Assembly: GCF_003610995.1 (NCBI RefSeq)
Contig: NZ_CP032543.1
Coordinates: forward strand, 3,534,001 to 3,598,000
Source: Streptomyces griseus subsp. griseus
Lineage (GTDB): Bacteria; Actinomycetota; Actinomycetes; Streptomycetales; Streptomycetaceae
Direction: 5' to 3'
DNA: 64,000 nucleotides
Shown here: in pieces, positions 1 to 8,642 of the stretch
Layout: the number at the start of each line of letters is the position of its first letter
Position numbering within the stretch: the stretch's first letter is position 1
Notes under the pieces: generated by a model
What the model saw: the letters and a program-made list of their open reading frames with translations, nothing else
Databases searched by the model: none
Told to the model about the DNA's origin: nothing
Made by a program: the position numbers and the translations under genes

Positions 1-3000
1 TACAACAAGGTCGTCGACGCCTACAACGCCAAGCCCGCCGACGAGCGCGACCCCTCCACCCTGCCGCCCAAGCCGGGCACCTTCAGCGATCCGGGCACCG
101 GGCGGATGAAGGAAGCCCAGGAGCTGCTCGCGGAGGCTCGTAAGCAGCGCAACACGGCAGCCGAGACGGCCCGCAAGGCGGTGGTGGCTGCGCGCGACGC
201 CGCACCGGAGAAGCCGCGCTACGCGGAGCAGGCCATGGACGGGCTCGCCGAGTACCAGGTGATCAAGACTCATCTCGCGGGCGGCGTCGTCAAGGGCGCG
301 GCGGGGATCCTGACCTTCGCGCGCAGCGTCAACCCGATGGATCTGTACAACATCACCCACCCCGCCGAGTACGGGCTCGCGCTCAACAACACCGCCGCCG
401 GCCTCGTCCGGGTCGCCAACGACCCCTGGGGCACCGGCAAGCAGATGCTCGACGACTTCATGAAGGACCCCGCCGAAGGCTTCGGCCGACTCCTCCCCGA
501 CGCCGCCCTCACCGTCGCGACCGGCGGCGCGGGGGCCGGCGTCAAGGGGGCCCGGGTGGTGAAGGAAGCCGCCGACATCGCCTCCGACGCCCGGAAACTC
601 GAGCGTGCCGCCCCCGAAGGAACCCACAACCGCCCTGACGGCATTCGCACCATCCAGGGCACCGACCCGGTCGACCTCGCCTCCGGGCGCATGTTCCTGC
701 CCCAGACCGACGTGGTCCTGCCCGGGGTGCTGCCCCTGGTCTTCACTCGCCGGGTGGAGTCGGGCTACACCGCGGGCCGGTTCTTCGGACCCTCCTGGTC
801 CTCCACCGTCGACGAACGCCTGGAGATCGACGCCCACGGCGTCATCCACGTCACCGACGACGGACTCCTGATCACCTACCCCCATCCCGCGCCAGGGCTG
901 CCCACGCTCCCGGGCTCCGGGACCACGCGGGGCATCCTGGGCCGCGACGGAGACGGCGACTACACCGTCGCCGATCCCTCAACCGGTCTCGTACGCCACT
1001 TCGCGGCTCCGCCCGGATGCGAACCCGGTGGAGACGGTGCTGCCTGGCTCGTCCAGATCACCGACCGGAACGGGGGGACCATCTCCATCGACCGCGTCGA
1101 GGACGGTACCCCCCTGGCGCTCGTGCATACGGCGGGATACCAGATCCGGACCACGACGGCTTCCGGCCTCGTCACCGCGCTCGACCTCGTCGGTTCACCG
1201 CACACGGCGAGCGACCACGTCGACGGTGACGCGCCGAAGCGCCTCATGGGGTACGGCTACGCGGATGGCAACCTCGTCACCGTCACCAAGCCGTCGGGCG
1301 CGTCACTCACGTTCACCTACGATGGCCGCCGCCGGGTCACTTCCTGGACCGACTCCAACGGCTCGTGCTACGCGTACGTCTACGACGACCAGGACCGGGT
1401 GGTCGCCGAAGGGGGCGAGGCGGGTCACTTCCAGCTGACTCTCACCCATGGCGAGCCCGATCACTCAACCGGTCGACGGCTCACCACGCTGACCACGGCC
1501 GACGGGCGCAGCACGAAGCACCTGATCGATGGTGCGTGCCGCATCCTGGCCACCACCGATCCGTTGGGCAATACCACACACTTCTCCTACGATGCCTCGG
1601 GCAATCAACTGACCCGTACCGACCCCGTCGGGCACACCACGGCCTTCGCCTACGATGCGGCGGGCAGACTCACCTCGATCATCCGTCCCGACGGCAGCGA
1701 ACAGCGCACGGACCGCAACCAGCTCGGTCTACCCAGCCGGTTCACCGGGCCCGACGGCGCCCGCTGGGAGCAGGAGTTCGACGATCGAGGCAATCGCATC
1801 GCCGTGACCGACCCCGCCGGGCAGAGCACTCGCTACGGCTTCGACGCACAGGGCCGTCTCGTCTCGGTCAGTGACCCGCTGGGACATGTCACCAAGGTGA
1901 GCTGCGACCCGGCCGGGCTGCCACTGGAGGTCACCGACCCCCTGGGTGGCGTGACCCGCCACGAGCGGGACTCCCTGGGCCGCACCGTGCGCGTGACGAA
2001 CTCAGTGGGGGCGGTCACCGTCCTCACATGGTCTGCCGACGGCCATCTCGCGCAACGTACTGAACCCGACGGCACGACGGAGACCTGGACCTATGACGGT
2101 GAAGGAAACCGCCTCACCCACACCAACCCGGTCGGCAATAGCACCCGTTTCGAATACACCCACTTCGACCTGCTCAAGGCACGTACGGGCCCGGACGGCG
2201 CGCGCTACGAGTTCACCCACGACGCGGAGCTGCGGCTGACCCAGGTCACCAATCCGCAGGGCCTGACCTGGTCGTACACCTATGACGATGCCGGGCGGCT
2301 CGTTTCCGAGTCGGACTTCGACGGTCGTGTCCACATCTACCACCGGAATTCCGCCGGCCGGATCGGCGCGCGTACCAATCCGCTTGGCGAGACCATCACC
2401 TACACGCACGACTCGCTCGGCCGGGTGGTAGGGAAAGAAATAGCGGGCCGGGTCACCACGTACACCTATGACCGGGCTGGACGTCTGGTGGAGGCATCCG
2501 GGCCGGACGGCGACCTCATGTACCAATATGGGCGCGGGGGGCACGTCAAGACGGAACTGGCCGACGGTCGTGTGCTCACCTTCGCGCACGACGCCTTGGG
2601 CCGCCGTACCCACCGGACCACTCCCACCGGGAAGCGCACCACCCGCGAGTACGATCCGGCCGGACGTCTCACCGGCCTGAACAGCGGCGGCCACCGCGTC
2701 ACCTTCGCCTACAACGCCATCGGTCGCGAGGTACAACGCGCCTTCGGTGACACGGTCACCCTGACCTCGGCTTGGGACGAGGCAGGCCGCCTGTCCGCGC
2801 AGCACCTGCTGGCGGGCGACCGCTTGGTGAACCGCCGCTCCTACAGCTACCGGGCCGATGGTCATCTCGAGGCGATGGACGACGCCTCGCGCGGCCTTCA
2901 CCGCTTTGGCCTCGACGAGGCAGGCCGAGTCACCGAGGTCACGGCCGTCAACTGGACCGAGACATACGCGTACGACAGCGCGGGCAATCAGACCTCAGCC

Positions 3001-4188
3001 TCTTGGCCCTCGTTCCACCCTGGCAGCGAGGCGACCGGCGCGCGCGAATACACGGGCACGACCCTCGTGAGGGCCGGGAAGGTGCGCTACGAATACGACG
3101 CAGCCGGGCGTATCGTCCTGCGCCAGATATCTCGGCTCTCCCGGAAGCCCGACACCTGGCGTTACGCATGGGACGCGGAGAACCGCCTGGTCTCCACCGT
3201 CACGCCCGACGGCATCCGCTGGCGCTACCGGTACGACCCCTTGGGGCGCCGCACAGCGAAGCAGCGTCTCGCCCAGGACGGTGAGACGGTGCTGGAGGAG
3301 ACCCGATTCACCTGGGACGGCACAACACTCTGCGAACAGTCCACCGACTCGGCCAATCTGCCTCACACCGTCACCCTGACCTGGGACCATCAGGGCACCC
3401 GCCCCTTGGCACAGACGGAGCGTCTCCTGGACGCGAAGGCGTCTCAGGAAGCGATCGACGAGCGCTTCTTCGCCATGGCCACCGACCTTGTGGGCAGTCC
3501 CACCGAACTCGTTGACGAGGCGGGCGCCCTTGCCTGGCGCAGTCGCACGGCCTTGTGGGGTACGACAGCCTGGGCCAAGGGCAGCACCACCTACACTCCA
3601 CTACGGTTCCCCGGTCAGTACTTCGATCCCGAAACCGGCCTCCACTACAACCACCACCGTCACTATGATCCCGAGACCGCTCGCTACCTCACCCCGGACC
3701 CTCTGGGGCTGGCTCCCTCTCCGAATCCGTCCACCTATGTCCACAACCCTCACACCTGGGCGGACCCACTCGGACTCGCTCCCGAATATCACGAGTTCCA
3801 CTCCGTCCAGGACGCTGCCAACGCGACTCGTCTGCGAGGAGACGGAACACCCTGGCCGACAGAAGATATTCGCGGACAATACGGAGAAGGCGTCTACTCA
3901 TGGGGGTCGGCGGAGGAAGCAGCTCGCTACGCGGAACGGCTCCGCAGCCGTGGCGCCGATGTCGAAGTCCTGAGATTCAGAATCTCCGACTCGGATTTTT
4001 CATCGCTACATAAAGCCGACGTAGTGGAGATGTCCCCTGCCCAGGCAGAAGCTTTCATGGACCGCTACAGCCGCCTGTACGGAGACGGAAAGCCGCACGA
4101 CTTCGATTATATCCGAGGTCACACAGGGATGGGTGACGAGCACTACTTTCACAGGCGAATTTTCGATCTTCTTAATTTCGGCGACTGA
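1..4188 (+). CDS. RHS-repeat polymorphic toxin, 5'-truncated by the window
   Basis: The frame is open from base 1, so the true start lies upstream. The visible part (over 1,390 residues) has an alpha-helical, Ala-rich N-terminal stretch. A DUF6531-like entry segment follows (TDPVDLASGRMFLPQTDVVL), then about 1,000 residues of YD/RHS repeats (many GR-L/YxYD motifs). The RHS core (YFDPETGLHYN..RYLTPDPLGL) marks the boundary to a variable C-terminal tip of ~130 residues. In RHS toxins this tip is the effector released from the RHS cocoon. Here the tip contains GQYGEGVYSWGSAEEAARYA, which resembles the GVY-type loop of ADP-ribosyltransferase-like toxins; that assignment is inference. A small gene with a good ribosome-binding site starts 8 bp downstream, as expected of a cognate immunity gene. 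The secretion route is not visible in this fragment. Confidence 0.88.
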   Translation, partial: YNKVVDAYNAKPADERDPSTLPPKPGTFSDPGTGRMKEAQELLAEARKQRNTAAETARKAVVAARDAAPEKPRYAEQAMDGLAEYQVIKTHLAGGVVKGAAGILTFARSVNPMDLYNITHPAEYGLALNNTAAGLVRVANDPWGTGKQMLDDFMKDPAEGFGRLLPDAALTVATGGAGAGVKGARVVKEAADIASDARKLERAAPEGTHNRPDGIRTIQGTDPVDLASGRMFLPQTDVVLPGVLPLVFTRRVESGYTAGRFFGPSWSSTVDERLEIDAHGVIHVTDDGLLITYPHPAPGLPTLPGSGTTRGILGRDGDGDYTVADPSTGLVRHFAAPPGCEPGGDGAAWLVQITDRNGGTISIDRVEDGTPLALVHTAGYQIRTTTASGLVTALDLVGSPHTASDHVDGDAPKRLMGYGYADGNLVTVTKPSGASLTFTYDGRRRVTSWTDSNGSCYAYVYDDQDRVVAEGGEAGHFQLTLTHGEPDHSTGRRLTTLTTADGRSTKHLIDGACRILATTDPLGNTTHFSYDASGNQLTRTDPVGHTTAFAYDAAGRLTSIIRPDGSEQRTDRNQLGLPSRFTGPDGARWEQEFDDRGNRIAVTDPAGQSTRYGFDAQGRLVSVSDPLGHVTKVSCDPAGLPLEVTDPLGGVTRHERDSLGRTVRVTNSVGAVTVLTWSADGHLAQRTEPDGTTETWTYDGEGNRLTHTNPVGNSTRFEYTHFDLLKARTGPDGARYEFTHDAELRLTQVTNPQGLTWSYTYDDAGRLVSESDFDGRVHIYHRNSAGRIGARTNPLGETITYTHDSLGRVVGKEIAGRVTTYTYDRAGRLVEASGPDGDLMYQYGRGGHVKTELADGRVLTFAHDALGRRTHRTTPTGKRTTREYDPAGRLTGLNSGGHRVTFAYNAIGREVQRAFGDTVTLTSAWDEAGRLSAQHLLAGDRLVNRRSYSYRADGHLEAMDDASRGLHRFGLDEAGRVTEVTAVNWTETYAYDSAGNQTSASWPSFHPGSEATGAREYTGTTLVRAGKVRYEYDAAGRIVLRQISRLSRKPDTWRYAWDAENRLVSTVTPDGIRWRYRYDPLGRRTAKQRLAQDGETVLEETRFTWDGTTLCEQSTDSANLPHTVTLTWDHQGTRPLAQTERLLDAKASQEAIDERFFAMATDLVGSPTELVDEAGALAWRSRTALWGTTAWAKGSTTYTPLRFPGQYFDPETGLHYNHHRHYDPETARYLTPDPLGLAPSPNPSTYVHNPHTWADPLGLAPEYHEFHSVQDAANATRLRGDGTPWPTEDIRGQYGEGVYSWGSAEEAARYAERLRSRGADVEVLRFRISDSDFSSLHKADVVEMSPAQAEAFMDRYSRLYGDGKPHDFDYIRGHTGMGDEHYFHRRIFDLLNFGD

Positions 4189-4196
4189 AGGAAATC

Positions 4197-4628
4197 ATGA
4201 CCGAAGTATTCAAGTTCCGCTTCCGAGGTCCGGCAGGTGGGATCGCGGTCAACCTAAGAGCAGAAGCCACCACACTTGCCGGCGAGATCCCACCGCACAG
4301 CATGCAGATCTACAAAAAGGTCTGGCTCGGCCTACCCGCATCCGGCCTGCATTGGAAAGACGCCGCCTGGCTGGCATTCGGGGTTTCCATAAATGCTCAC
4401 GCCCTGAGCGAACTCCTCCCCGATGGAATTTTTATTCACGCATCTTCACTCGATTACCCCCTGAGCGACTATCGGTCCGAGGCGGCTGCGCTGGCCATGG
4501 ACGGGTGGCTTCATGAGCGATTTGATATCGACAGTTCAGGCGCTACCGTCAGGTATGAGGTTGCGGAGGGCCAGTTCACATTCGTTTGGGGAGGAACTAC
4601 CCAACCCTTCTCCGATGCACCGAGCTGA
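4197..4628 (+). CDS. Putative immunity protein for the RHS toxin
   Basis: This gene encodes 143 residues with no recognised family. It starts 8 bp after the toxin stop, behind a strong AAGGAA ribosome-binding site, so the two are almost certainly cotranscribed. No signal peptide or membrane segment is visible, and the protein is mildly acidic and Trp-rich near the middle (KVWLGLPASGLHWKDAAWLAF). Position directly after a variable RHS tip is the standard location for a cytoplasmic immunity protein that blocks the effector domain. The function is inferred from that position only. Base composition is lower in GC than in the flanking genes, in keeping with horizontally shuffled toxin-immunity tips. 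Confidence 0.6.
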   Translation: MTEVFKFRFRGPAGGIAVNLRAEATTLAGEIPPHSMQIYKKVWLGLPASGLHWKDAAWLAFGVSINAHALSELLPDGIFIHASSLDYPLSDYRSEAAALAMDGWLHERFDIDSSGATVRYEVAEGQFTFVWGGTTQPFSDAPS

Positions 4629-4642
4629 AATCCTCTACCGAT

Positions 4643-4800
4643 ATCCTCAACGACCCGCATCACCTTCACATTTCCCAGCAATCAGACTGCGGAGACGCGA
4701 AAGCTCACAGACAACGTCTCCGGCTATGCGGCGAAACCCGGATCCCGCCCAGATGCGGCATCAGCGTCTGGGCGACGACGCAGAGCTGCGCCAATGCGCG
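4643..4800 (+). pseudogene. Decayed vapB-like antitoxin copy
   Basis: The stretch from TCCTCAACGACCCGCATCACC onward aligns with the start of the intact antitoxin gene at 5281. Shared segments include CAAGCTCACGGACAACGTCTC (here with AAGCTCACAGACAACGTCTC) and CTGGGCGACGA further on. The copy has lost its ATG (ATA at the start position), carries several substitutions and indels, and has no continuing toxin gene. It is therefore a relic of a duplicated vapBC unit. Confidence 0.7.
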
Positions 4801-4913
4801 GCATCCCACTGCTCCGAGGAGCAGCTGTCGTGATGCCGTGAAGGCCGGCGGTGGGTTCGGCTCCCCGCGCGGCCGAGAGCCGGGGGTCTCCGGTGCTGGC
4901 GCCCACTCTTCCC

Positions 4914-5090
4914 GCTCGTACCCATTCGTGCCCAGCGGAGCGGACAGCCGCGGTCGCGTGCGGTGCTGGGAGGCCATGCCAACCTCGCGCGTCTCGGCCA
5001 ACCACGCAGGTCAGAGCCAATACGACCGTTCATGGACCGCTGATTACCAAGCTCAGAGCGCGAGTTCGATTCTCGTCACCCGCTCCACGA
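4914..5090. repeat. Direct repeat, copy 1, ending in a tRNA-Gly 3' half
   Basis: The segment opens with CCCATTCGTGCCCAGCGGAG and ends (5036-5090) with a sequence identical in layout to the anticodon-to-CCA half of an actinobacterial tRNA-Gly(CCC). The T-arm GCGAGTTCGATTCTCGT is followed by CACCCGCTCCA. No 5' half of the tRNA precedes it. A second copy at 5991-6163 has the same internal spacing (81 bp between the two conserved blocks). tRNA 3' ends are common attachment sites for integrative elements in Streptomyces, so this is a candidate att scar. Confidence 0.7.
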
Positions 5091-5280
5091 CTGAGGCCCT
5101 GGTCAATGACTGGGGCCCTTCACTTGCCGTCCAACGGCACGGGCCCAGAGCGTCACACGCCAGGAACAGCCGGCGAGTGATCGCCCCCATGTTCTTCATC
5201 CGGCGCATGCGACCGCAAGCGTCAAGGCTGGGGACCAGAAACCTGAGCCAGCGCGTGCATACTCCAGTATGCTTGGGCTC

Positions 5281-5529
5281 ATGTCCTCAACGACTCGCAT
5301 CACCGTCACGCTCCCCAGCGACCAGGTGGCGGAGCTCCGCAAGCTCACGGACAACGTCTCCGGCTACGTGGCGGAAGCCGTAGCCCGCCAGATCCGGCAC
5401 CAGCTCCTGGGCGACGATCTCCGCCGTCACGAGGAGGAGCACGGTCCCTTCAGCGATGAGGAGCTCGCCGAGGCCCGCGGAAAGATCTTCGGCCCCGCCG
5501 GCACCTCCAAGGGCGCGGACGCCGCGTGA
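5281..5529 (+). CDS. VapB-like antitoxin
   Basis: The gene encodes an 82-residue protein starting MSSTTRITVTLPSDQVAELR, a ribbon-helix-helix type N-terminus that would bind the operon promoter. An acidic C-terminal tail (EEEHGPFSDEELAEAR) would wrap the toxin. The start at 5281 was preferred over an in-frame ATG 12 bp upstream because the RHH motif then sits at the extreme N-terminus, and because the decayed copy at 4643 is similar from here on. The stop overlaps the toxin start (GTGA), a hallmark of translationally coupled toxin-antitoxin pairs. Autoregulation by the VapBC complex is the family norm. Confidence 0.8.
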   Translation: MSSTTRITVTLPSDQVAELRKLTDNVSGYVAEAVARQIRHQLLGDDLRRHEEEHGPFSDEELAEARGKIFGPAGTSKGADAA

Positions 5530-5927
5530 GCGAGCGCATCGAGACCGTCGTCCTGGACTCGGAAGGGCTCTCCGCCTGGATCGCGCAGGACCGCAAGCTT
5601 CTCGCGATGCTGAAGGTCTTCCACGACATGGGAGCCGACCTGGTGATCGGGGCCAACACCATCGTGGAAGTGAGCCACTCCCGCACCAACATGCCCCGCC
5701 TGAACTGGGCCCTGTCCCGCGTCAAGGTGGAGCCCGTCACCGAACAGGCGGCGAAGGCGGCGGCTGAGCTTCTCAAAGGTGCCGGACTGCACGGACACAA
5801 GTACGCCATCGACGCCACAGTCGCCGAGGTCGCTCTCCGCCAGCCGAAACCCGTCGCCCTCCTGACCTCCGACAGCGACGACATGACCCGACTCTGCGGA
5901 AACCAGGTCCGCATCATCCCTCTCTGA
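5526..5927 (+). CDS. VapC-like PIN-domain toxin
   Basis: This gene encodes 133 residues from a GTG start overlapping the antitoxin stop. PIN-domain acidic positions are visible: the N-terminal Asp in VVLDSEGLSAW, Glu in NTIVEVSHS, Asp in KYAIDATVAEVAL and Asp in LLTSDSDDMTRL. VapC proteins are Mg-dependent ribonucleases that cut tRNA or rRNA. The specific target cannot be told from the sequence. The pair sits between two tRNA-Gly-like direct repeats, so it may have stabilised a small integrated element. Confidence 0.8.
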   Translation: MSERIETVVLDSEGLSAWIAQDRKLLAMLKVFHDMGADLVIGANTIVEVSHSRTNMPRLNWALSRVKVEPVTEQAAKAAAELLKGAGLHGHKYAIDATVAEVALRQPKPVALLTSDSDDMTRLCGNQVRIIPL

Positions 5928-5990
5928 TCTGACGCGCAGGCCCACCCCGAGCACACCCCCTGGCAGGGTCCGCTACACCGCTACTCTCGT

Positions 5991-6163
5991 GCCCCATCCG
6001 TGCCCAGCAGAGCGGACAACAGCGGTCAGGTACAGCCTCCAGAGACCATGGCGCTCCCAGCTTCCTCGCTGGAAAGCGCAGGTCAGAACCCTTCCTGAGA
6101 CTCCAGCACCGCTGATTCCCACGCTCAGAAGCGCGAGTTCGATTCTCGTCACCCGCTCCACGA
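5991..6163. repeat. Direct repeat, copy 2, ending in a tRNA-Gly 3' half
   Basis: This is the partner of the repeat at 4914-5090, about 1.07 kb away. It opens with CCCATCCGTGCCCAGCAGAG and ends (6108-6163) with GCGCGAGTTCGATTCTCGTC and ACCCGCTCCA, again the T-arm and acceptor end of a tRNA-Gly without its 5' half. The two tRNA-like ends differ at only a few bases, including one extra A here. Between 6164 and 6374 no convincing gene is seen. A short minus-strand frame there could be a truncated coding remnant. Confidence 0.7.
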
Positions 6164-6374
6164 AAGAGCCCCAGGCCAGCGCCCAGGGCGCGCACCAGGT
6201 GCGCGTGGCGGGCATGAGTCGCTGGGCCAGGCGTCCGCCCATGGACGTGCCGTAGACGTTGGACCAGCGCTGTCCCACCAGGCTGTGGGACCCGGGCAGC
6301 GGGGAACTCCACCGGCCGGCCAGGCCGTCGTGTCGCAGCAGTGACGTCACCGGGGGCTGCGATGCGGCGGGAAG

Positions 6375-7493
6375 TCAGGCGGCGATGAGGTCGTGCTCAC
6401 GGTCCGGCGTTCCGACCTTGGGCTGCTTGTTCGGCAGTGCGAGCCGGAAGACCTTGTGCCACGCGGAGAACACCTGCTTGGGCAGCGGGCCGGTGACGTA
6501 CTCCAGCTCGTACTTCTCGAACAGCGCGCGCACCTTCACCGCGACCTCGGCGTACCGGTTGCTCGGCAGGTCCGGGAACAGGTGGTGCTCGATCTGGTGC
6601 GACAGGTTGCCGGTCATGAAGTGCATGGCCTTGCTGCCGCTGATGTTCGCCGAGCCCATCATCTGGCGCAGGTACCACTGGCCGCGTGTCTCGCCCGTGA
6701 TCGACCTGCGTTCGAAGACCTGTACGCCCTCGGGGAAGTGCCCGCACATGATCACCGAGTGGGTCCAGAGGTTGCGGACCAGGTTCGCGGTGAACGTGGC
6801 GGCGAGTGTGGTGAGGAACGAGGGGCCCGAGAGCAGCGGGTGGATCACGTAGTCCTTGAGCACCTGCTTGCGGATCTTGCGGCCCACGGCCTTGGCCCGC
6901 GCACGGAACTCCGGGTTCTTGCGGCGGCGCTTGGTGAGGTTCCTGCCGAGCTCCAGGTCGTACGCTGCGATGCCGTACTCGAAGAAGCAGGCGTTGAGGA
7001 AGTTCCACAGCGGCTGGCCGAGGTGGAAGGGGTGCCACTTCTGGTCCTCGTCGACGCGCATGATGCCGTAGCCGAGGTCGTTGTCCTTGCCGATCACGTT
7101 GGTGTACGTGTGGTGCAGCTCGTTGTGCGAGTGCTTCCACTGGTCGGACGGCGAGACGTGATCCCACTCCCAGGTGGTGGAGTGGATCTTCGGGTCACGC
7201 ATCCAGTCCCACTGGCCGTGCAGGACGTTGTGGCCGATCTCCATGTTGTCCATGATCTTCGCCACGGACAGCCCGGCGGTGCCGATCAGCCACGCGGGCG
7301 GGAAGATCGAGAACAGCAGCACACCCCTGCTGACCAGCTCCAGCTTGCGCTGCGCCGAGATGACCCGGCGGATGTAGGCGGCGTCCTTCTCGCCGCGGTC
7401 GGCGATCACCTCGTCGCGGATGGCGTCCAGCTCGCGTCCCAGTTCCTCGATCTGCTCCGCGGTCAGGTGGGCGGTGGGGTCGGTGGCGGTCAA
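6375..7493 (-). CDS. Fatty-acid (acyl) desaturase
   Basis: This is a 372-residue di-iron membrane desaturase. The three histidine boxes are present: GHNVLHGQWDW, HSHNELHHTY and HQIEHHLFPDLP. Hydrophobic segments occur between and around the boxes. The start is taken as TTG at 7493, because a GGAG motif overlapping the upstream stop lies 5 bp before it, which makes the two genes translationally coupled. The upstream neighbour is a ferredoxin reductase with its own 2Fe-2S domain that should deliver electrons. The pair resembles the mycobacterial DesA3/Rv3230c stearoyl-CoA delta-9 desaturase system, so membrane-lipid desaturation is the likely job. Confidence 0.88.
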   Translation of the reverse strand: MTATDPTAHLTAEQIEELGRELDAIRDEVIADRGEKDAAYIRRVISAQRKLELVSRGVLLFSIFPPAWLIGTAGLSVAKIMDNMEIGHNVLHGQWDWMRDPKIHSTTWEWDHVSPSDQWKHSHNELHHTYTNVIGKDNDLGYGIMRVDEDQKWHPFHLGQPLWNFLNACFFEYGIAAYDLELGRNLTKRRRKNPEFRARAKAVGRKIRKQVLKDYVIHPLLSGPSFLTTLAATFTANLVRNLWTHSVIMCGHFPEGVQVFERRSITGETRGQWYLRQMMGSANISGSKAMHFMTGNLSHQIEHHLFPDLPSNRYAEVAVKVRALFEKYELEYVTGPLPKQVFSAWHKVFRLALPNKQPKVGTPDREHDLIAA

Positions 7494-7500
7494 GGTGCTC

Positions 7501-8556
7501 CTACCGTTCGATGTCGCAGGGGCCCGCCGCGGCGGACACACAGGTCTGGATGAGGACGCCCGGCCCGGCCTCGGTGATCTCGCCGGTACGCAGGTCTCGG
7601 ACAGCGCCGGCCTTGAGCGGCGAGACGCACCCGAAGCAGATGCCCATACGGCACCCGGAGGGCATGAGCACGCCGATCTCCTCGCCGATGTCCAGCAGCG
7701 GCGTGGCGCCGTCCGCGCCGATGGTCTTGCCGGTGACGCTGAACGTGACCTCGCCGCCGTCCCCGGCGACGACGATGCCGGGGCGGAAGCGTTCGGTGTG
7801 CAGGCGCTCAAGGACGCCGTGCTCTCCCCAGTGCTCCTCGGCGGCGTCGAGCAGACCCGCGGGCCCGCACGCCCAGGTCTCGCGCTCGGCCCAGTCGGGC
7901 ACGAGCTCTTGGAGACGGGCGATGTCGAGCTTGCCGTCCGTGTCGGTGTGCACCTCGGTGAGCCGAAGCTTCTTGTCCGCGACCAGGCCGTGCAGCTCCT
8001 TGCGGAAGATCACGTCCTGAGGCTGTGGCGCGCAGTGGACCATGACGACGTCGTCGAGTTCGACGTCGCGCAGCATGCCCATCACGGGCGTGATGCCGCT
8101 GCCGGCCGTCAGGTAGAGCACCTTGGCGGGCTTGGCCTGCGGCAGGACGAAGTCACCGGTCGGCTGGTCGAGCTGGATCAGCGTGCCCGGTTTCGCGCTG
8201 CGGACCAGGTGGTTGCTGACCTTGCCGTCCGGGATCGCCTTGACGGTGATCGTGACACGGCCGTCCCGGCGGTTCGTCGGCGAGGTGATGGAGTAGGCAC
8301 GCCACAGGCGCACTCCGTCGACGTCGACCCCGATCCGCACGTACTGGCCGGCTGTGTGGCCGCGCCAGCCCCGCCCCGGCCTGATCACGACAGTCGCGGC
8401 GTCATCGGTCTCGGAGTGCACGGCCTCGATGCGCCCACGCAGGTCAGCGCCCGCGCGCAGCGGGCTGACCAGGTCGAGGTAGTCCGACGGCAGCAGCGGC
8501 GTCGTGACCATCTCCAGCAGTTTCCACGCCCTGCTGCGGAGGGCTCCACTCGTCAT
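7501..8556 (-). CDS. Ferredoxin reductase with C-terminal 2Fe-2S domain
   Basis: This 351-residue protein has an FAD-binding domain (RAYSITSPTNRR), an NAD(P)-binding domain (LTAGSGITPVMGMLRD) and a plant-type 2Fe-2S ferredoxin domain at the C-terminus (CRMGICFGC, then a distal Cys in LIQTCVS). It transfers electrons from NAD(P)H to the desaturase encoded 7 bp downstream. The ATG at 8556 (MTSGALRSRAWKLLE) was chosen over longer frames because family members start near this point. The 86-bp gap to the divergent PucR gene must hold promoters for both directions. Confidence 0.87.
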   Translation of the reverse strand: MTSGALRSRAWKLLEMVTTPLLPSDYLDLVSPLRAGADLRGRIEAVHSETDDAATVVIRPGRGWRGHTAGQYVRIGVDVDGVRLWRAYSITSPTNRRDGRVTITVKAIPDGKVSNHLVRSAKPGTLIQLDQPTGDFVLPQAKPAKVLYLTAGSGITPVMGMLRDVELDDVVMVHCAPQPQDVIFRKELHGLVADKKLRLTEVHTDTDGKLDIARLQELVPDWAERETWACGPAGLLDAAEEHWGEHGVLERLHTERFRPGIVVAGDGGEVTFSVTGKTIGADGATPLLDIGEEIGVLMPSGCRMGICFGCVSPLKAGAVRDLRTGEITEAGPGVLIQTCVSAAAGPCDIER

Positions 8557-8642
8557 GACTCCAGCTTGCTGCGCCTCTGGGCGTAAAGTCCTGACCACTG
8601 GACGTAAATCTGGTCGACTGAATTGTTCGCAGGGAACAGAAA

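Noticed and set aside
2002..2901. Long antisense frames inside the RHS gene and in most other genes
   Set aside because: They are third-position GC shadows; the overlapping sense frames have clear domains and the antisense products do not.
5036..6163. Functional tRNA-Gly genes
   Set aside because: Only the 3' half is present at both places; no 5' acceptor strand or D-arm precedes it.
5973..6350. Minus-strand coding frame across the repeat
   Set aside because: It reads through the tRNA-like repeat. The part at 6166-6350 might be a truncated gene, but no family is recognisable.
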